From: Bacteroidota bacterium
GTDB taxonomy: Bacteria; Bacteroidota; Bacteroidia; Cytophagales; Cytophagaceae
DNA length: 60,782 bases
Reading direction: 5' to 3'
NCBI GenBank assembly: GCA_023458555.1
Contig: JAEWYS010000017.1
Coordinates: 1-60,782 of the forward strand
Positions 34,859 to 43,625 of the stretch are shown here, in pieces. Every line of letters begins with the position of its first letter. The stretch's first letter is position 1. A program made the position numbers and the translations under genes. Under the pieces are notes generated by a model. The model saw only the letters and a list, made by a program, of their open reading frames with translations. It was not told the DNA's origin and did no database searches.

Positions 34859-36769
34859 TTATACCGGATAGGCAAGCGGCAATTCAATGGTCACTTTGGT
34901 ATAAACGTGCTCTTCCGATTCAAAGGTGATTTTGCCCCGCAGTCTGTCAAGTGTTTGCTTCACAATAAAAAGTCCCAGGCCGACCCCGTTTTTATTTGAA
35001 TCATTAGCTCTGTAAAACATCTGAAACAAATTGTCCAGTGTATCATGTGCGACTCCGATGCCATTGTCCCAAAACTCTATCCGGTGCATGCTCTGGTCTT
35101 TGTGGTATGAAATTCTGATCTCATGTATGTCTTTTGAGGGGTCAATGTATTTGATAGCGTTTTCAATAATATTCTGCAATACCGAGTAAAAGGAATATTT
35201 TTCCGTATTTATTGTGATCTCAGATGGTATGTCTAATCCAATACGGAAGTCCGTATCTTCCAGAAGTTCCTGCCGGTGTTCATCAAGACATTGCTCCAGA
35301 AGCTCCCGGAGCACCACCGTTTCAATGTGAATAGCCTGCCGGTTTTGTTTTGCCAGTTGCAGAATGGTATTCAGAATACCCTGCAAGCGTTTGGATGTAT
35401 TGGATATAAGCCTGAAATATACCGGAGCCTCCTCGGGTTCTTTCATTCCCAGAGTACAAAGTCCGTCGATCGATCGTAAGGGGCCTTTCAGATCGTGTGA
35501 TGCACGATACAAAAAAGTATCCATGTCGTTGGTTTTTTCCTGTATGATCTGATTCTGGGTGGATATTTTCAACAGATTCATTTGAATCTCCTGCTCCAGC
35601 AGCAATCGTTGCTGCGCTTCCTGCTGTAATTTTCGCAGCCGGTAGGCATTAGCAAAAGCCAGCAATAATGCTTCGAAAATAATAGTGTAATAAAGGGAGT
35701 AAAACGCGGAAGATGTTGCTGTTATAATTCCTGCATGCCACAAAAAGTTAATGCCGTAGCCAATCAGGACAATTCCTATGCTGATGCAGAACAGATAAGC
35801 AGTTTTCTGGTGCTGTGCAAGTGAAATGATGGAAAAGGTGCCTGCAATACACAGCGCGAACATATCGTATGCCATCACATAGATAGAGTAATTGGTTATC
35901 AGGAAAAACAGCAGGACCCTGACAGCCGAATAGGCGATTATGGTGATGTTGAAAATTCTGTAGCTTTTCAGAGGCAGGAAGTATCGGGCATACAACAGTA
36001 CAGACAATGAGAGCAGAAAGAGAACCAGATTATAGCTTGGGTCTATCCAGGCCGGGTGATTGGGGAGAATAAATACATATGCACTTGCATCCCGAAAACT
36101 CATATATAGCACCTGCATAATCATATACCAGGCGTAAAACAGATAAAACCGTTCGCTGAGATTAAAGAAAAACAGGAAATGATATAAGGCAATCAGCAAT
36201 AAGCTGCCATAAAATAAGCCCAGAAAAAAGTAATCGTATATCTGGGAATTTACAAAGGAGGTATGCTCATGCAATCCGAAGCTGTATTGCCCTGCATTTT
36301 TATTCTTCAACCGGATATACAGGCTGACCGGTTTGTCTTTGGGGATTGGAAATGTATAGGTTATGCTTTTGTGTATGACATCCCGTGCGTCCAATGTGTT
36401 TTCTTTTAACCGATAATGTTTTGAAAACAGGATAGAGTCGCCGTCTGCAACAAACAGATCCAGTGAATCGATGCTGGTGTTATGAGAAATAAAAAACCAG
36501 TGCCGATCTGTGTATGATGTGTCGTATAGATTTATTCTGGCCCAATAAACCGACCGGGGATGCGGATTGCTCAGATAGACGCCCTGTTGTTTAGTATAGA
36601 CAACGTCTGCAGGAGGTTTCATGAAAGCTCCGGAGCTATCTTCATATACAAGAAAGTGCTCATTGGTCAGCGTAATGTATGGTTTATTGCCTGATAGTGC
36701 ATGCCAGTCACTGCCGGGTGTGGCATGTGCAGATGCAATCCAGGACAAAAGAAAAAAAAGGAGCTTCAT
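34859..36769 (-). CDS. Membrane histidine kinase with 7TM-DISM sensor
   Basis: A 636-residue sensor kinase. It has a signal peptide at 1-16 (ends HATPGS) and a periplasmic DISMED2-type jelly-roll at about 30-165, which usually binds carbohydrate or other small ligands. Seven transmembrane helices follow at about 178-375, then a coiled coil at 380-412, a HisKA domain with phospho-His H425 (SHDLKGPLRSIDGL), and a HATPase with N box NIIENAIKYID and G boxes DNGIGV and GVGLGLFIVKQ. It has no receiver and no adjacent response regulator. The divergent gene is a pectate lyase, so sensing plant glycan is a reasonable but untested guess. Confidence 0.93.
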   Translation of the reverse strand: MKLLFFLLSWIASAHATPGSDWHALSGNKPYITLTNEHFLVYEDSSGAFMKPPADVVYTKQQGVYLSNPHPRSVYWARINLYDTSYTDRHWFFISHNTSIDSLDLFVADGDSILFSKHYRLKENTLDARDVIHKSITYTFPIPKDKPVSLYIRLKNKNAGQYSFGLHEHTSFVNSQIYDYFFLGLFYGSLLLIALYHFLFFFNLSERFYLFYAWYMIMQVLYMSFRDASAYVFILPNHPAWIDPSYNLVLFLLSLSVLLYARYFLPLKSYRIFNITIIAYSAVRVLLFFLITNYSIYVMAYDMFALCIAGTFSIISLAQHQKTAYLFCISIGIVLIGYGINFLWHAGIITATSSAFYSLYYTIIFEALLLAFANAYRLRKLQQEAQQRLLLEQEIQMNLLKISTQNQIIQEKTNDMDTFLYRASHDLKGPLRSIDGLCTLGMKEPEEAPVYFRLISNTSKRLQGILNTILQLAKQNRQAIHIETVVLRELLEQCLDEHRQELLEDTDFRIGLDIPSEITINTEKYSFYSVLQNIIENAIKYIDPSKDIHEIRISYHKDQSMHRIEFWDNGIGVAHDTLDNLFQMFYRANDSNKNGVGLGLFIVKQTLDRLRGKITFESEEHVYTKVTIELPLAYPV

Positions 36770-37133
36770 ATGATCGTTGTACGAGCGAACAAACGCTTAT
36801 CGAAATAAAGATATGAAGAATAGATTGTAGTATTTTGGGAATCATTATGTTTTTTCGGGTCCCCCCGAAGATTCCGTTCGACGCATGCTTAAATTTTCCG
36901 ATTTTGGAGCTTTTTTATCCTATGGCTGAAAGTCTGGTATAGCTTATAAAATAATGAATGAAAAGTGAAAAAATAGTAAAAACGTTCGGTTATGAACCGG
37001 TTACAGGCGTGCCTTGGGGAGCTTACCGGTAAGACGGCCAGGGGGTGGTTTTATGGCAAAGCCCTGTTTACCTCACCGGGAGTTCGTTGTAGAGAAGAGA
37101 GTAGGGTATTAAGCATTTATAAAAATCACGATA
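36770..37133. other. Divergent intergenic region, kinase and pectate lyase
   Basis: About 364 bp. It holds two ACCGGT-centred dyads listed separately. An open frame on the + strand (36992-37300) crosses into the lyase gene in another frame and is not convincing. No RNA element is recognised. Confidence 0.45.
36995..37033. promoter_or_regulatory. Pair of ACCGGT-centred dyads upstream of the pectate lyase
   Basis: AACCGGTT (36995-37002) and the perfect palindrome CTTACCGGTAAG (37022-37033) have centres 29 bp apart, 100-140 bp before the lyase start. They could be paired operators for a dimeric regulator. Confidence 0.35.
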
Positions 37134-38465
37134 ATGAAATTCAGTATGATGAGCCGGTACAGTTTTTTCCTTGGTTTTCTTGTAATCAGTTTTTCCGTAT
37201 TCGCCCAGGATCCGGATTTTTCAATTTATGGCTATGCCGCAATGGAAGGCGGAACAACGGGAGGCGAAGGCGGTCCTGTGGTCACCCCGCAATCGTTTGA
37301 AGAGTTGCAGCGGTATGCTTCCGGAACAGCTCCCTGTATAATTCTGATTGATAGGGAGTTTAAGGGGCCTGAGGTATTGCGTCTGGGATCAAATAAAACG
37401 CTTTTTGGGGTAGGTGTATCAGGGTTCTTCAATCAGATTGGGGTCAGCATTCAGTCTCAGCATAATATTATAATCAGGAATATACGTTTTACTATGACGG
37501 GAGTGCCGATTACCAACGATGGGGAGAATAAAATTCTCGGATTTAACTTTGATCCTGATTGCATTTCTATCCAGGCAGATGACCAGTCATTGCCGGCAGA
37601 TCAGCGCAAGTCAAGTCATATCTGGGTCGATCATTGTGAATTTTTTAATGAAGATCCGGCCGTCATGACGGACTATGACCGCTATGATGGCCTGTTGGAT
37701 ATAAAAAACGACTGCCAGTACATAACCATTTCCTGGAACTATTTTCACGATCATCATAAAGCCTGTCTTTCAGGAAAAGGGAATTCTGACGATTATGACC
37801 GGAAAATAACCATGCACCATAATAAATTTGAGAACATAGGCTCACGGGCGCCTTTGTTCCGTTTCGGGAAGCTGCATATGCTGAACAACTATATGGTCAA
37901 TTGTCCGGAAGGAAACGGTATCAACGTACGGATTAATTCCAATGTATATGTGGAGGCCAATTACTTTGACAATGTAAAGAAACCTGTATTCGGAAAACTT
38001 TCGGAAGGTGGCAGAGCTTACCTTACCGGCAATGTTTTTAAAGATTGCAGCCGCCTTCCCGCGGCGGGCATGAGTGCGGACTCGCCGAAAGCTTCTCCGC
38101 TCAGCGCAGGCGAAGAGTTTGAAAGCACGGATTATGTGCCGCCTTATTTATACAAAGCGATTACGTACCCGGTCTTAAGTGTTCCGGAAATTGTAAATAC
38201 GTATGCAGGAGTTGGCATACTGGAAGCTCCGGAACCTGATATCGTTACGGCATTCATGATCGAAAAGGAAGAGCCGCTTCATTTGTTTCCCAATCCAACA
38301 AGCGATATGGTCTATTTTGCCGGTGTGAAAGATTGGCGGTTGCTGGACTCCGGTGGCAGATTACTGGAAAAAGGACGCTCAGGCCAGGTGAATATGCGAA
38401 ATTACCCCGGCGGAATTTATTTTCTGAAAACGGGAGAAAGCGTCAGAAAGCTTGTTAAGCAATAG
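37134..38465 (+). CDS. Secreted pectate lyase (family PL1) with T9SS sorting domain
   Basis: A 443-residue protein with a signal peptide (ends SVFAQ, about 25). The parallel beta-helix covers about 28-340: GGTTGGEGGPVVTP, the calcium-binding part IWVDHCEFFNE and YDGLLDIKNDCQYITISWNYF, and SRAPLFRFGKLHMLNNY, all PL1 hallmarks. It cleaves polygalacturonate by beta-elimination outside the cell. The C terminus (LHLFPNPTSDMVYFAG to KLVKQ) is a type A T9SS signal. The start could be the second Met (MSRYSF), five residues on. Confidence 0.92.
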   Translation: MKFSMMSRYSFFLGFLVISFSVFAQDPDFSIYGYAAMEGGTTGGEGGPVVTPQSFEELQRYASGTAPCIILIDREFKGPEVLRLGSNKTLFGVGVSGFFNQIGVSIQSQHNIIIRNIRFTMTGVPITNDGENKILGFNFDPDCISIQADDQSLPADQRKSSHIWVDHCEFFNEDPAVMTDYDRYDGLLDIKNDCQYITISWNYFHDHHKACLSGKGNSDDYDRKITMHHNKFENIGSRAPLFRFGKLHMLNNYMVNCPEGNGINVRINSNVYVEANYFDNVKKPVFGKLSEGGRAYLTGNVFKDCSRLPAAGMSADSPKASPLSAGEEFESTDYVPPYLYKAITYPVLSVPEIVNTYAGVGILEAPEPDIVTAFMIEKEEPLHLFPNPTSDMVYFAGVKDWRLLDSGGRLLEKGRSGQVNMRNYPGGIYFLKTGESVRKLVKQ

Positions 38466-38539
38466 TGTGCCAGACCTGAATTTCTGAGAGCAGAATGATT
38501 GGCGTATGAGCACATCCCGGGATCAGGCACTGAAAAAAG

Positions 38540-38567
38540 GAAGCTCCGGTACAATGCCCGGAGCTTC
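38540..38567. terminator. Intrinsic terminator between pectate lyase and the CBM6 remnant
   Basis: Perfect 10-bp arms GAAGCTCCGG and CCGGAGCTTC with an 8-nt loop, TTT on the + side and an A-run (AAAAAAGG) on the other, so it can serve both convergent genes. Confidence 0.85.
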
Positions 38568-38598
38568 TTTATGGAAAGGATTTAACAGGTAGCTGATT

Positions 38599-39036
38599 TT
38601 ACTGCTTGCAGATACGAATGATCTGTTCGCTCTGTCGGTCCTTTACCTTGAGCAAATATACTCCGGGCTGCAATTGCCGGCCGACGGATAGACGTCCGGT
38701 CTGGGTTCCTTTTTCAAGCTCAATTCCTTCTGTGCTATAGATTGTATAATCAACTATACCTGCCAGTTCAGAAACTAGTACAGCTTCTGTTGCGAACGGA
38801 TTTGGCTGAACAGAAAACCGGGTTTCCCCTGCTTTTCGGATATCGGTTAGTAACTGTGGTGTCAGATCCAGATAATTAAGATTTAAGTAGTCTGAAGTCA
38901 TCATAATACGAAGAGTCTGAACACCAGCAGTCAGTTCGATATTCTCAAGCGTCAGAGTCTCCCGGTTCTGCCAGCCGTTTGTATTGGGTAGTGTGATTGT
39001 TCCGCTTACATTTTTCCCGTTCATATGGGTGTAAGT
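38599..39036 (-). pseudogene. Truncated CBM6 domain with T9SS tail (broken gene)
   Basis: The open frame begins right after an in-frame TAA (39037-39039) and reads TYTH then MNGKNVSG. About 55 residues follow that look like the end of a family 6 carbohydrate-binding module (ENIELTAGVQTLRIMMTSDYLNLNYLDL), then a T9SS sorting domain (SVQPNPFATEAV to IIRICKQ). There is no signal peptide, so the fragment could not be exported. It is best read as the 3' remnant of a secreted glycan hydrolase or lyase whose 5' part was deleted. It is convergent with the pectate lyase. Confidence 0.75.
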
Positions 39037-39127
39037 TTAGAGAGACGTTTTTCAGAAAGCTTAGACATCTGGCCCCTCTACGAACAAACCCGGCGGATGT
39101 AAACGATGAAAATCAGTTTTGGGTAAT

Positions 39128-40219
39128 TTATTCCCGGTTTTGTCCGCGCCCGACAAGAAAACCGAGGGAGATTTTCATCTGATTCAGCATGGGAGAAAAC
39201 CTGTTCTGTTCAAAAGAATAGAGATTGGTAGAGGCTTCCAGCAGTATATGGCTGTTGACAAAGCTGCAGAAGCCAATGTAAACACCGCCATAAGGATCAA
39301 TCCGCCGGTTGGTGTAATGGGCATGCTGCTTGTCTGTGCGCGAGAAAATAAATGCTCCTTCCAGCAAACCCTGAATGAAAAGACCGGTCCGGGGATTGAG
39401 CCATTGATAAAAGCGCGCCTGGGGACCCAGCTGAAAAGACGTGGACGAATATTTTTCGTTATATCTGCTTGCAATATCAAGGGCGCTCTGTGAGCGGGAA
39501 ACAAGAGACATTGACATGCCGATTTCTATAGTATTTGTCATAAAAATGCCGATTCTGGGCGAAAAAGAAAATTGCTGCAGACTGGTAAACCCATGATTGG
39601 CATTGTGCACAATCGTCAGTCCGCCGGATAGTATTTTTTTGTCAGTCAGATGCCCGGGTTTACTGAGAAGCTCTTTTGACTTCTTGACCAGGTGTATATT
39701 GATGCCTATCTGACTGCCAACCGAAAGACTGCCTGATAAGCCTTCTCTTGTCTGTGTGATTTTTCCGGTATATTGCTCATGCCGGTACAGAAGAGCAAAG
39801 GGAATAAGCTCTGCGGAAAGTCTGGGAGTCAGGAAAAGCAGAAGGCCTGCGTGCAGCGCCGCATTTCCGACACGGGCGCTGTACAGCTTTTCTCCGAGAA
39901 AATTGCTCCCCTGCCCGCTGCCGGCGGCCAGAGAAGGCTCAATAAACAGCAATGTGTTTTCGGATACGGACAGATGCCTGCGATAAAACAGTGATAGGAG
40001 GGACACGTGACCGAACCTGTCTTCCGCACTATATGAATAGTGCAGCCCTAGTGCGTCTCTGTCTGAGACAAAGAAACCGATACGGGGAGCGATCAGATAA
40101 AATTGGGTTTTGTCAAATGAAAGATTGCCGGAAACAAAAAAAGTAGCGGGAGTAATCTGACCGTTTGCGGTATGCATCAGACACGCTGTCAATATTGTTA
40201 GTATCAGTCTGATGCTCAT
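39128..40219 (-). CDS. Outer-membrane beta-barrel-like protein, two similar halves
   Basis: A 363-residue exported protein (signal ends ANGQ at 20). It is rich in alternating strands ending in aromatic residues. The second half (about 195-363: GGLTIVHNANHGF, FSFSPRIGIFMTNTIEIGMSMSL, LEASTNLYSF) mirrors the first (VSGNLSFDKTQF, YLIAPRIGFFVSDRDALGLHYSY), so it seems to be a duplication fused in one chain. It looks like a small outer-membrane barrel of the OmpA/PorT-like kind. Function unknown. Its start overlaps the stop of the gene before it by 4 bp. Confidence 0.75.
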   Translation of the reverse strand: MSIRLILTILTACLMHTANGQITPATFFVSGNLSFDKTQFYLIAPRIGFFVSDRDALGLHYSYSAEDRFGHVSLLSLFYRRHLSVSENTLLFIEPSLAAGSGQGSNFLGEKLYSARVGNAALHAGLLLFLTPRLSAELIPFALLYRHEQYTGKITQTREGLSGSLSVGSQIGINIHLVKKSKELLSKPGHLTDKKILSGGLTIVHNANHGFTSLQQFSFSPRIGIFMTNTIEIGMSMSLVSRSQSALDIASRYNEKYSSTSFQLGPQARFYQWLNPRTGLFIQGLLEGAFIFSRTDKQHAHYTNRRIDPYGGVYIGFCSFVNSHILLEASTNLYSFEQNRFSPMLNQMKISLGFLVGRGQNRE

Positions 40220-40923
40220 AGTCTGTAGTTTATGCCTATACTTATCGGAGAGAGCAGCGCATTCAGGCCAAAATGACGCTCGGGGCTTTTGTCAAGCGGT
40301 TGTTCAAAGGTCACTTGCAAAGGCACAAGCTCCATAGCCAGACGGTAGGTCAGAAAATACAGGAGATGGGGTCTGAACGACATTCCTATACCGCTTTCCG
40401 GACTGTTAAGCCTGTGTTTTCTGAAAGGATGATCGTACTGATATGTTGTGCGGGAATGAAGCATATAAACCGAACCCCGCAGCAGCAATACGACCCTTGG
40501 GGACAGATAGCTGGTCCATGCGATGGAAGGGCCGCCACGAAGTGTCGAGATATCTCTCCGAAAATTATAATAGGTGTCAATACGCTTGTCCCCGCCGGAA
40601 GGAATCGCCGGATCAGGAACCGGTTCTATATACCATACATAATATTGCTGGGACGAACGTTGCTGTGAGTAACTGACTTCGAAACCGAGCAGCCAGCGGG
40701 AAGTCAGTGCATACATGGGATTTAGCCAGGCCGACCACTGAACTGTTTTTTCACCAATGCGAACAGACTCATAAGCTCTGACCAGGCCAGGATCAGCTTC
40801 GCTGTTTTCTCTGCTATACCGGAATGTCCCTCCTGCTGAGATCAGAAGATCTTTTTTATGCTCCTGTGCAATGGACATTCCGGAGCAAAGAAGCAGAATG
40901 CAAAGGATACTGTGGCGATACAT
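40216..40923 (-). CDS. Outer-membrane beta-barrel-like protein
   Basis: A 235-residue protein with a signal peptide (ends MSIAQ at 20) followed by amphipathic strands (LLISAGGTFRYSRENSE, WLLGFEVSYSQQRSSQQYY, VVLLLRGSVYMLHSRTTYQYD) and a terminal ISIGINYRL, which fits an outer-membrane barrel. The ATGA overlap with the next gene indicates one operon, and the two proteins share strand patterns. No specific family is recognised. Confidence 0.75.
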   Translation of the reverse strand: MYRHSILCILLLCSGMSIAQEHKKDLLISAGGTFRYSRENSEADPGLVRAYESVRIGEKTVQWSAWLNPMYALTSRWLLGFEVSYSQQRSSQQYYVWYIEPVPDPAIPSGGDKRIDTYYNFRRDISTLRGGPSIAWTSYLSPRVVLLLRGSVYMLHSRTTYQYDHPFRKHRLNSPESGIGMSFRPHLLYFLTYRLAMELVPLQVTFEQPLDKSPERHFGLNALLSPISIGINYRL

Positions 40924-41192
40924 GATGAGGTGCTGTTGCTATCAGATAAATTCGTTTAAGCATGTGAATGTTATCCGGTCATAGCGCATAATCAGAATAA
41001 TTCGTATACAATACGCTTGTATATAATGTGTTGTGCTTGTAAAAGAAAGATAGCAACGCGATCAAAAAGAGGCCTGATTACAGGCTAATGTCGGAAAGTG
41101 TATATTTCTTTTTCAAATGATGGAATTTTTTCATGCTTTTTCGCCTTTACTACGTACACGCAGATTCAACCTTAACTACCTATTTGTTTGCC

Positions 41193-41438
41193 ATGGAAAA
41201 ATGTTTACAGGACGAGATTGTAAAAAACCTGAAGAATATATACACATTGCTGGAGCTTCCCCTGCCGCCTTCCTACGTCAGGTATATCAGGCTAAACTGT
41301 GAAGAGGATTTTGTTAAACTGGCTCCCAATCCGCGGTTCAGAAAATTTATTGCCGAGCAAAAGCCATTTGCTGATAAGTATCTGGAGTTTAAAAGACTTT
41401 ATCATACTGTGCTGATTAACTCATACAAACCCTGGTAA
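41193..41438 (+). CDS. Small conserved-looking protein of unknown function
   Basis: An 81-residue protein beginning MEKCLQDEIVKNLKNIY. It is mostly helical and basic, with LPPSYVRYIRLNCEEDFVKLAP and a C-terminal LINSYKPW. I chose this Met over one 20 codons upstream, whose segment looks non-coding. No membrane segment and no known family. It stands alone 135 bp before gcvH. Confidence 0.5.
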   Translation: MEKCLQDEIVKNLKNIYTLLELPLPPSYVRYIRLNCEEDFVKLAPNPRFRKFIAEQKPFADKYLEFKRLYHTVLINSYKPW

Positions 41439-41548
41439 ACCATACCGGATAAAGGGATCATTCAGTATCCCGGGCCGAAGCATATTCTTCTTTTTGTATA
41501 GCCACCTCAAAACATTTGCCGGTAACTTCCTATTTTAAAAAAAGCATG

Positions 41549-41556
41549 TATTTTTG
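41549..41556 (+). promoter_or_regulatory. -7 box (TAnnTTTG) of the gcvH operon
   Basis: TATTTTTG lies 18 bp before gcvH, giving a short leader. Confidence 0.55.
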
Positions 41557-41573
41557 AATAAAAAACAATTTTT

Positions 41574-41954
41574 ATGAATTTCCCTGAAGAACTAAAGTAC
41601 ACAGAAGAGCACGAATGGGTCAGGCTTGACGGTGATTCGGCCATAATTGGTATTACGGATTTTGCCCAGAGCGAGCTGGGTGATATCGTTTATGTAGATA
41701 TCAATACAGTCGGAGACACGGTAGAGCAAAACGAAGTATTTGGTAGCGTAGAAGCTGTTAAAACGGTTTCGGATCTGTTTATGCCTCTGACCGGAGAAGT
41801 TTTGGAAGTAAATCCGGCAATAGATGACAAGCCTGAGCTGGTCAATAGCGATCCCTATGGGGACGGATGGCTGATAAAGGTAAAAGTAGCAGACAAAGGA
41901 CAGTATGATGATCTGTTGTCGGCGTCTGAATACAGGGAAAAGATCGGGTTGTAA
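41574..41954 (+). CDS. gcvH: Glycine cleavage system H protein
   Basis: A 126-residue lipoyl carrier that shuttles the aminomethyl group between the P, T and L proteins of glycine cleavage. The lipoyl-lysine motif is GSVEAVKTVSDL, with K at 63. YTEEHEWVR near the start and LVNSDPYGDGWL near the end are signature segments. Full normal length. No gcvP or gcvT is adjacent. It begins a tight run of genes (5 bp to VanZ-like). Confidence 0.96.
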   Translation: MNFPEELKYTEEHEWVRLDGDSAIIGITDFAQSELGDIVYVDINTVGDTVEQNEVFGSVEAVKTVSDLFMPLTGEVLEVNPAIDDKPELVNSDPYGDGWLIKVKVADKGQYDDLLSASEYREKIGL

Positions 41955-41959
41955 ACTTC

Positions 41960-42331
41960 ATGTTTTTCCGATACACCCTGTTTTCGTTTATCTGGGCAGT
42001 TATAATTCTGATTCTGACACTGATGCCGGGAGGAAATATGCCTGAAATGGGCTATTTCCCCGGCCTGGATAAGCTGGCGCACGCATTTGTTTTTGCCGTA
42101 CAGTCATTTTTGCTGATTGTAGGATTTGCCAAGCAATATACCTATACCTATGTGCGTGAAAATCAGGTTCGGCTTGCGCTGATACTCTCGATCGGATACG
42201 GGGTGCTGATAGAGGTTGTCCAGGGCTTTATACCCGGACGCAGCTTTGAAGTGCCGGATATAGCAGCAGATGCTGCAGGCGCTTTTATCGGCTGGGCAGC
42301 TTTTTTACTTATTTACAAGGTTGACTTTTAA
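41960..42331 (+). CDS. VanZ-like membrane protein
   Basis: A 123-residue protein with about four transmembrane helices. The VanZ pattern is visible: LMPGGNMPEM, DKLAHAFVFAVQSFLL, GVLIEVVQGFIPGRSFEVPDIAADAAGAFIG. The family includes the teicoplanin-resistance VanZ, but most members have unknown roles in the inner membrane. It sits between gcvH and an M28 peptidase. In many Bacteroidota VanZ-like genes follow gcvH, so the pairing seems conserved. Confidence 0.88.
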   Translation: MFFRYTLFSFIWAVIILILTLMPGGNMPEMGYFPGLDKLAHAFVFAVQSFLLIVGFAKQYTYTYVRENQVRLALILSIGYGVLIEVVQGFIPGRSFEVPDIAADAAGAFIGWAAFLLIYKVDF

Positions 42332-42347
42332 GCAGCATCAAAGCATA

Positions 42348-43625
42348 ATGCAGATACCTACTATTCTGATTTTTTACTTGTGCCTGCTGGTTACAGGCTC
42401 TTTGGCTCAATCGGTCAGTCAGGCCCGCTCCTATATGGATACCTTGTGCGCTCCGGGTATGTACGGGCGGGGCGCGGAGTTTTCGGGCGACAGCATAGCG
42501 GCCGCTTATCTTCGTGACCGCTTCAGCGATTTTGGCTTAAAAGCTTTTTCAAAATCACCGGATTATTTTCAGACTTTTCAGTACAATATCAATACCTTCC
42601 CCGGCAAATGCGCATTACGTACCAATGTGCGTACCATTATACCGGGCGCGTCCTTTATTGTCAATTCCTTTTCATCCGGCGGCCGTGGCAGGGCAAAGAT
42701 AGTCCGGCTCGATACCGCGATTTTCAGTAATCCCGCGGCGGCGGACCGGTTTCTGAAAACCAGCCTTCGGAAAAAAGCGCTGGTATACCATGGCAGTGAT
42801 CTGGCACGGCTGGTAGAGATGCCGGTTGAGTATAGCCGGAAAGTATATTCGGCAAAATGCATTATTGAGCTGGAAGACAAAAAGCTGACGGCAGGTCTGT
42901 CCACCTCACAATACAGTAATCCCTTTTTTAAAGTATTGAGCGATTCATTTCCCGCTGCTTCAAAACGGATGAAATATAACCTGGATGCAGAGCTGCGCAG
43001 GCATTACAAAAGCCGCAATGTATTGGCCTGGGCAGAGGGTAAGAAATCGCCTGATACCTATATTGTCTTTACAGCGCATTATGATCATCTGGGTACTATG
43101 GGCAAGGACGTTTATTTTCCCGGAGCCAATGACAATGCCAGCGGTGTGGCAATGTTGCTGACACTGGCCGAATACTATTCCCGGCCGGAAAACCAGCCGG
43201 ATTATTCCGTAGCCTTTATGCTTTTCGGAGCAGAAGAGGCGGGGCTTGTCGGTTCCCGGCATTATGTGGAGCATCCCGTGTTTCCGTTAAAGAAGATCCG
43301 GTTTCTGATCAATATGGACCTGCTTGGCACCGGTGAGGATGGGCTGATGGTGGTAAACGGTAAAATACTGCCGGATTACTTCAGCCTTCTGACCCGAATC
43401 AACGAGGAAGAAAACCTGCTCAGGGAGATAAAGAAAAGAGGTGAGGCCGCCAACTCGGATCATTATTTCTTTACAGAGGCAGGAGTGCCTGCTTTTTTTG
43501 TGTATACAATGGGCGGAATCGCAGCATATCATGACATTTACGATGTTCCGGAGACCCTGCCGCTTACGGAGTTTGACGATGTCTTTCGTCTGCTGACCCG
43601 CTTCGTGACGGAAATAGACCAATGA
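42348..43625 (+). CDS. Exported M28 family zinc aminopeptidase
   Basis: A 425-residue protein with a signal peptide (ends GSLAQ at 21). The dizinc site has H244 and D246 in AHYDHLG, bridging D262 in GANDNASG, E296 and E297 in GAEEAG, D324 in INMDLLG and H372 in NSDHYFF. The N-terminal 200 residues include a PA-like insert region. It likely removes N-terminal amino acids in the periplasm or outside. I rejected an earlier in-frame Met because it lies inside the VanZ gene. It overlaps the next gene by 4 bp. Confidence 0.92.
   Translation: MQIPTILIFYLCLLVTGSLAQSVSQARSYMDTLCAPGMYGRGAEFSGDSIAAAYLRDRFSDFGLKAFSKSPDYFQTFQYNINTFPGKCALRTNVRTIIPGASFIVNSFSSGGRGRAKIVRLDTAIFSNPAAADRFLKTSLRKKALVYHGSDLARLVEMPVEYSRKVYSAKCIIELEDKKLTAGLSTSQYSNPFFKVLSDSFPAASKRMKYNLDAELRRHYKSRNVLAWAEGKKSPDTYIVFTAHYDHLGTMGKDVYFPGANDNASGVAMLLTLAEYYSRPENQPDYSVAFMLFGAEEAGLVGSRHYVEHPVFPLKKIRFLINMDLLGTGEDGLMVVNGKILPDYFSLLTRINEEENLLREIKKRGEAANSDHYFFTEAGVPAFFVYTMGGIAAYHDIYDVPETLPLTEFDDVFRLLTRFVTEIDQ

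Noticed and set aside
36770..37133. A riboswitch before the pectate lyase
   Set aside because: No known aptamer core could be recognised; only short dyads are visible.
36992..37300. 102-codon open frame ahead of the pectate lyase
   Set aside because: It overlaps the lyase signal peptide in another frame and its sequence has no coding character.
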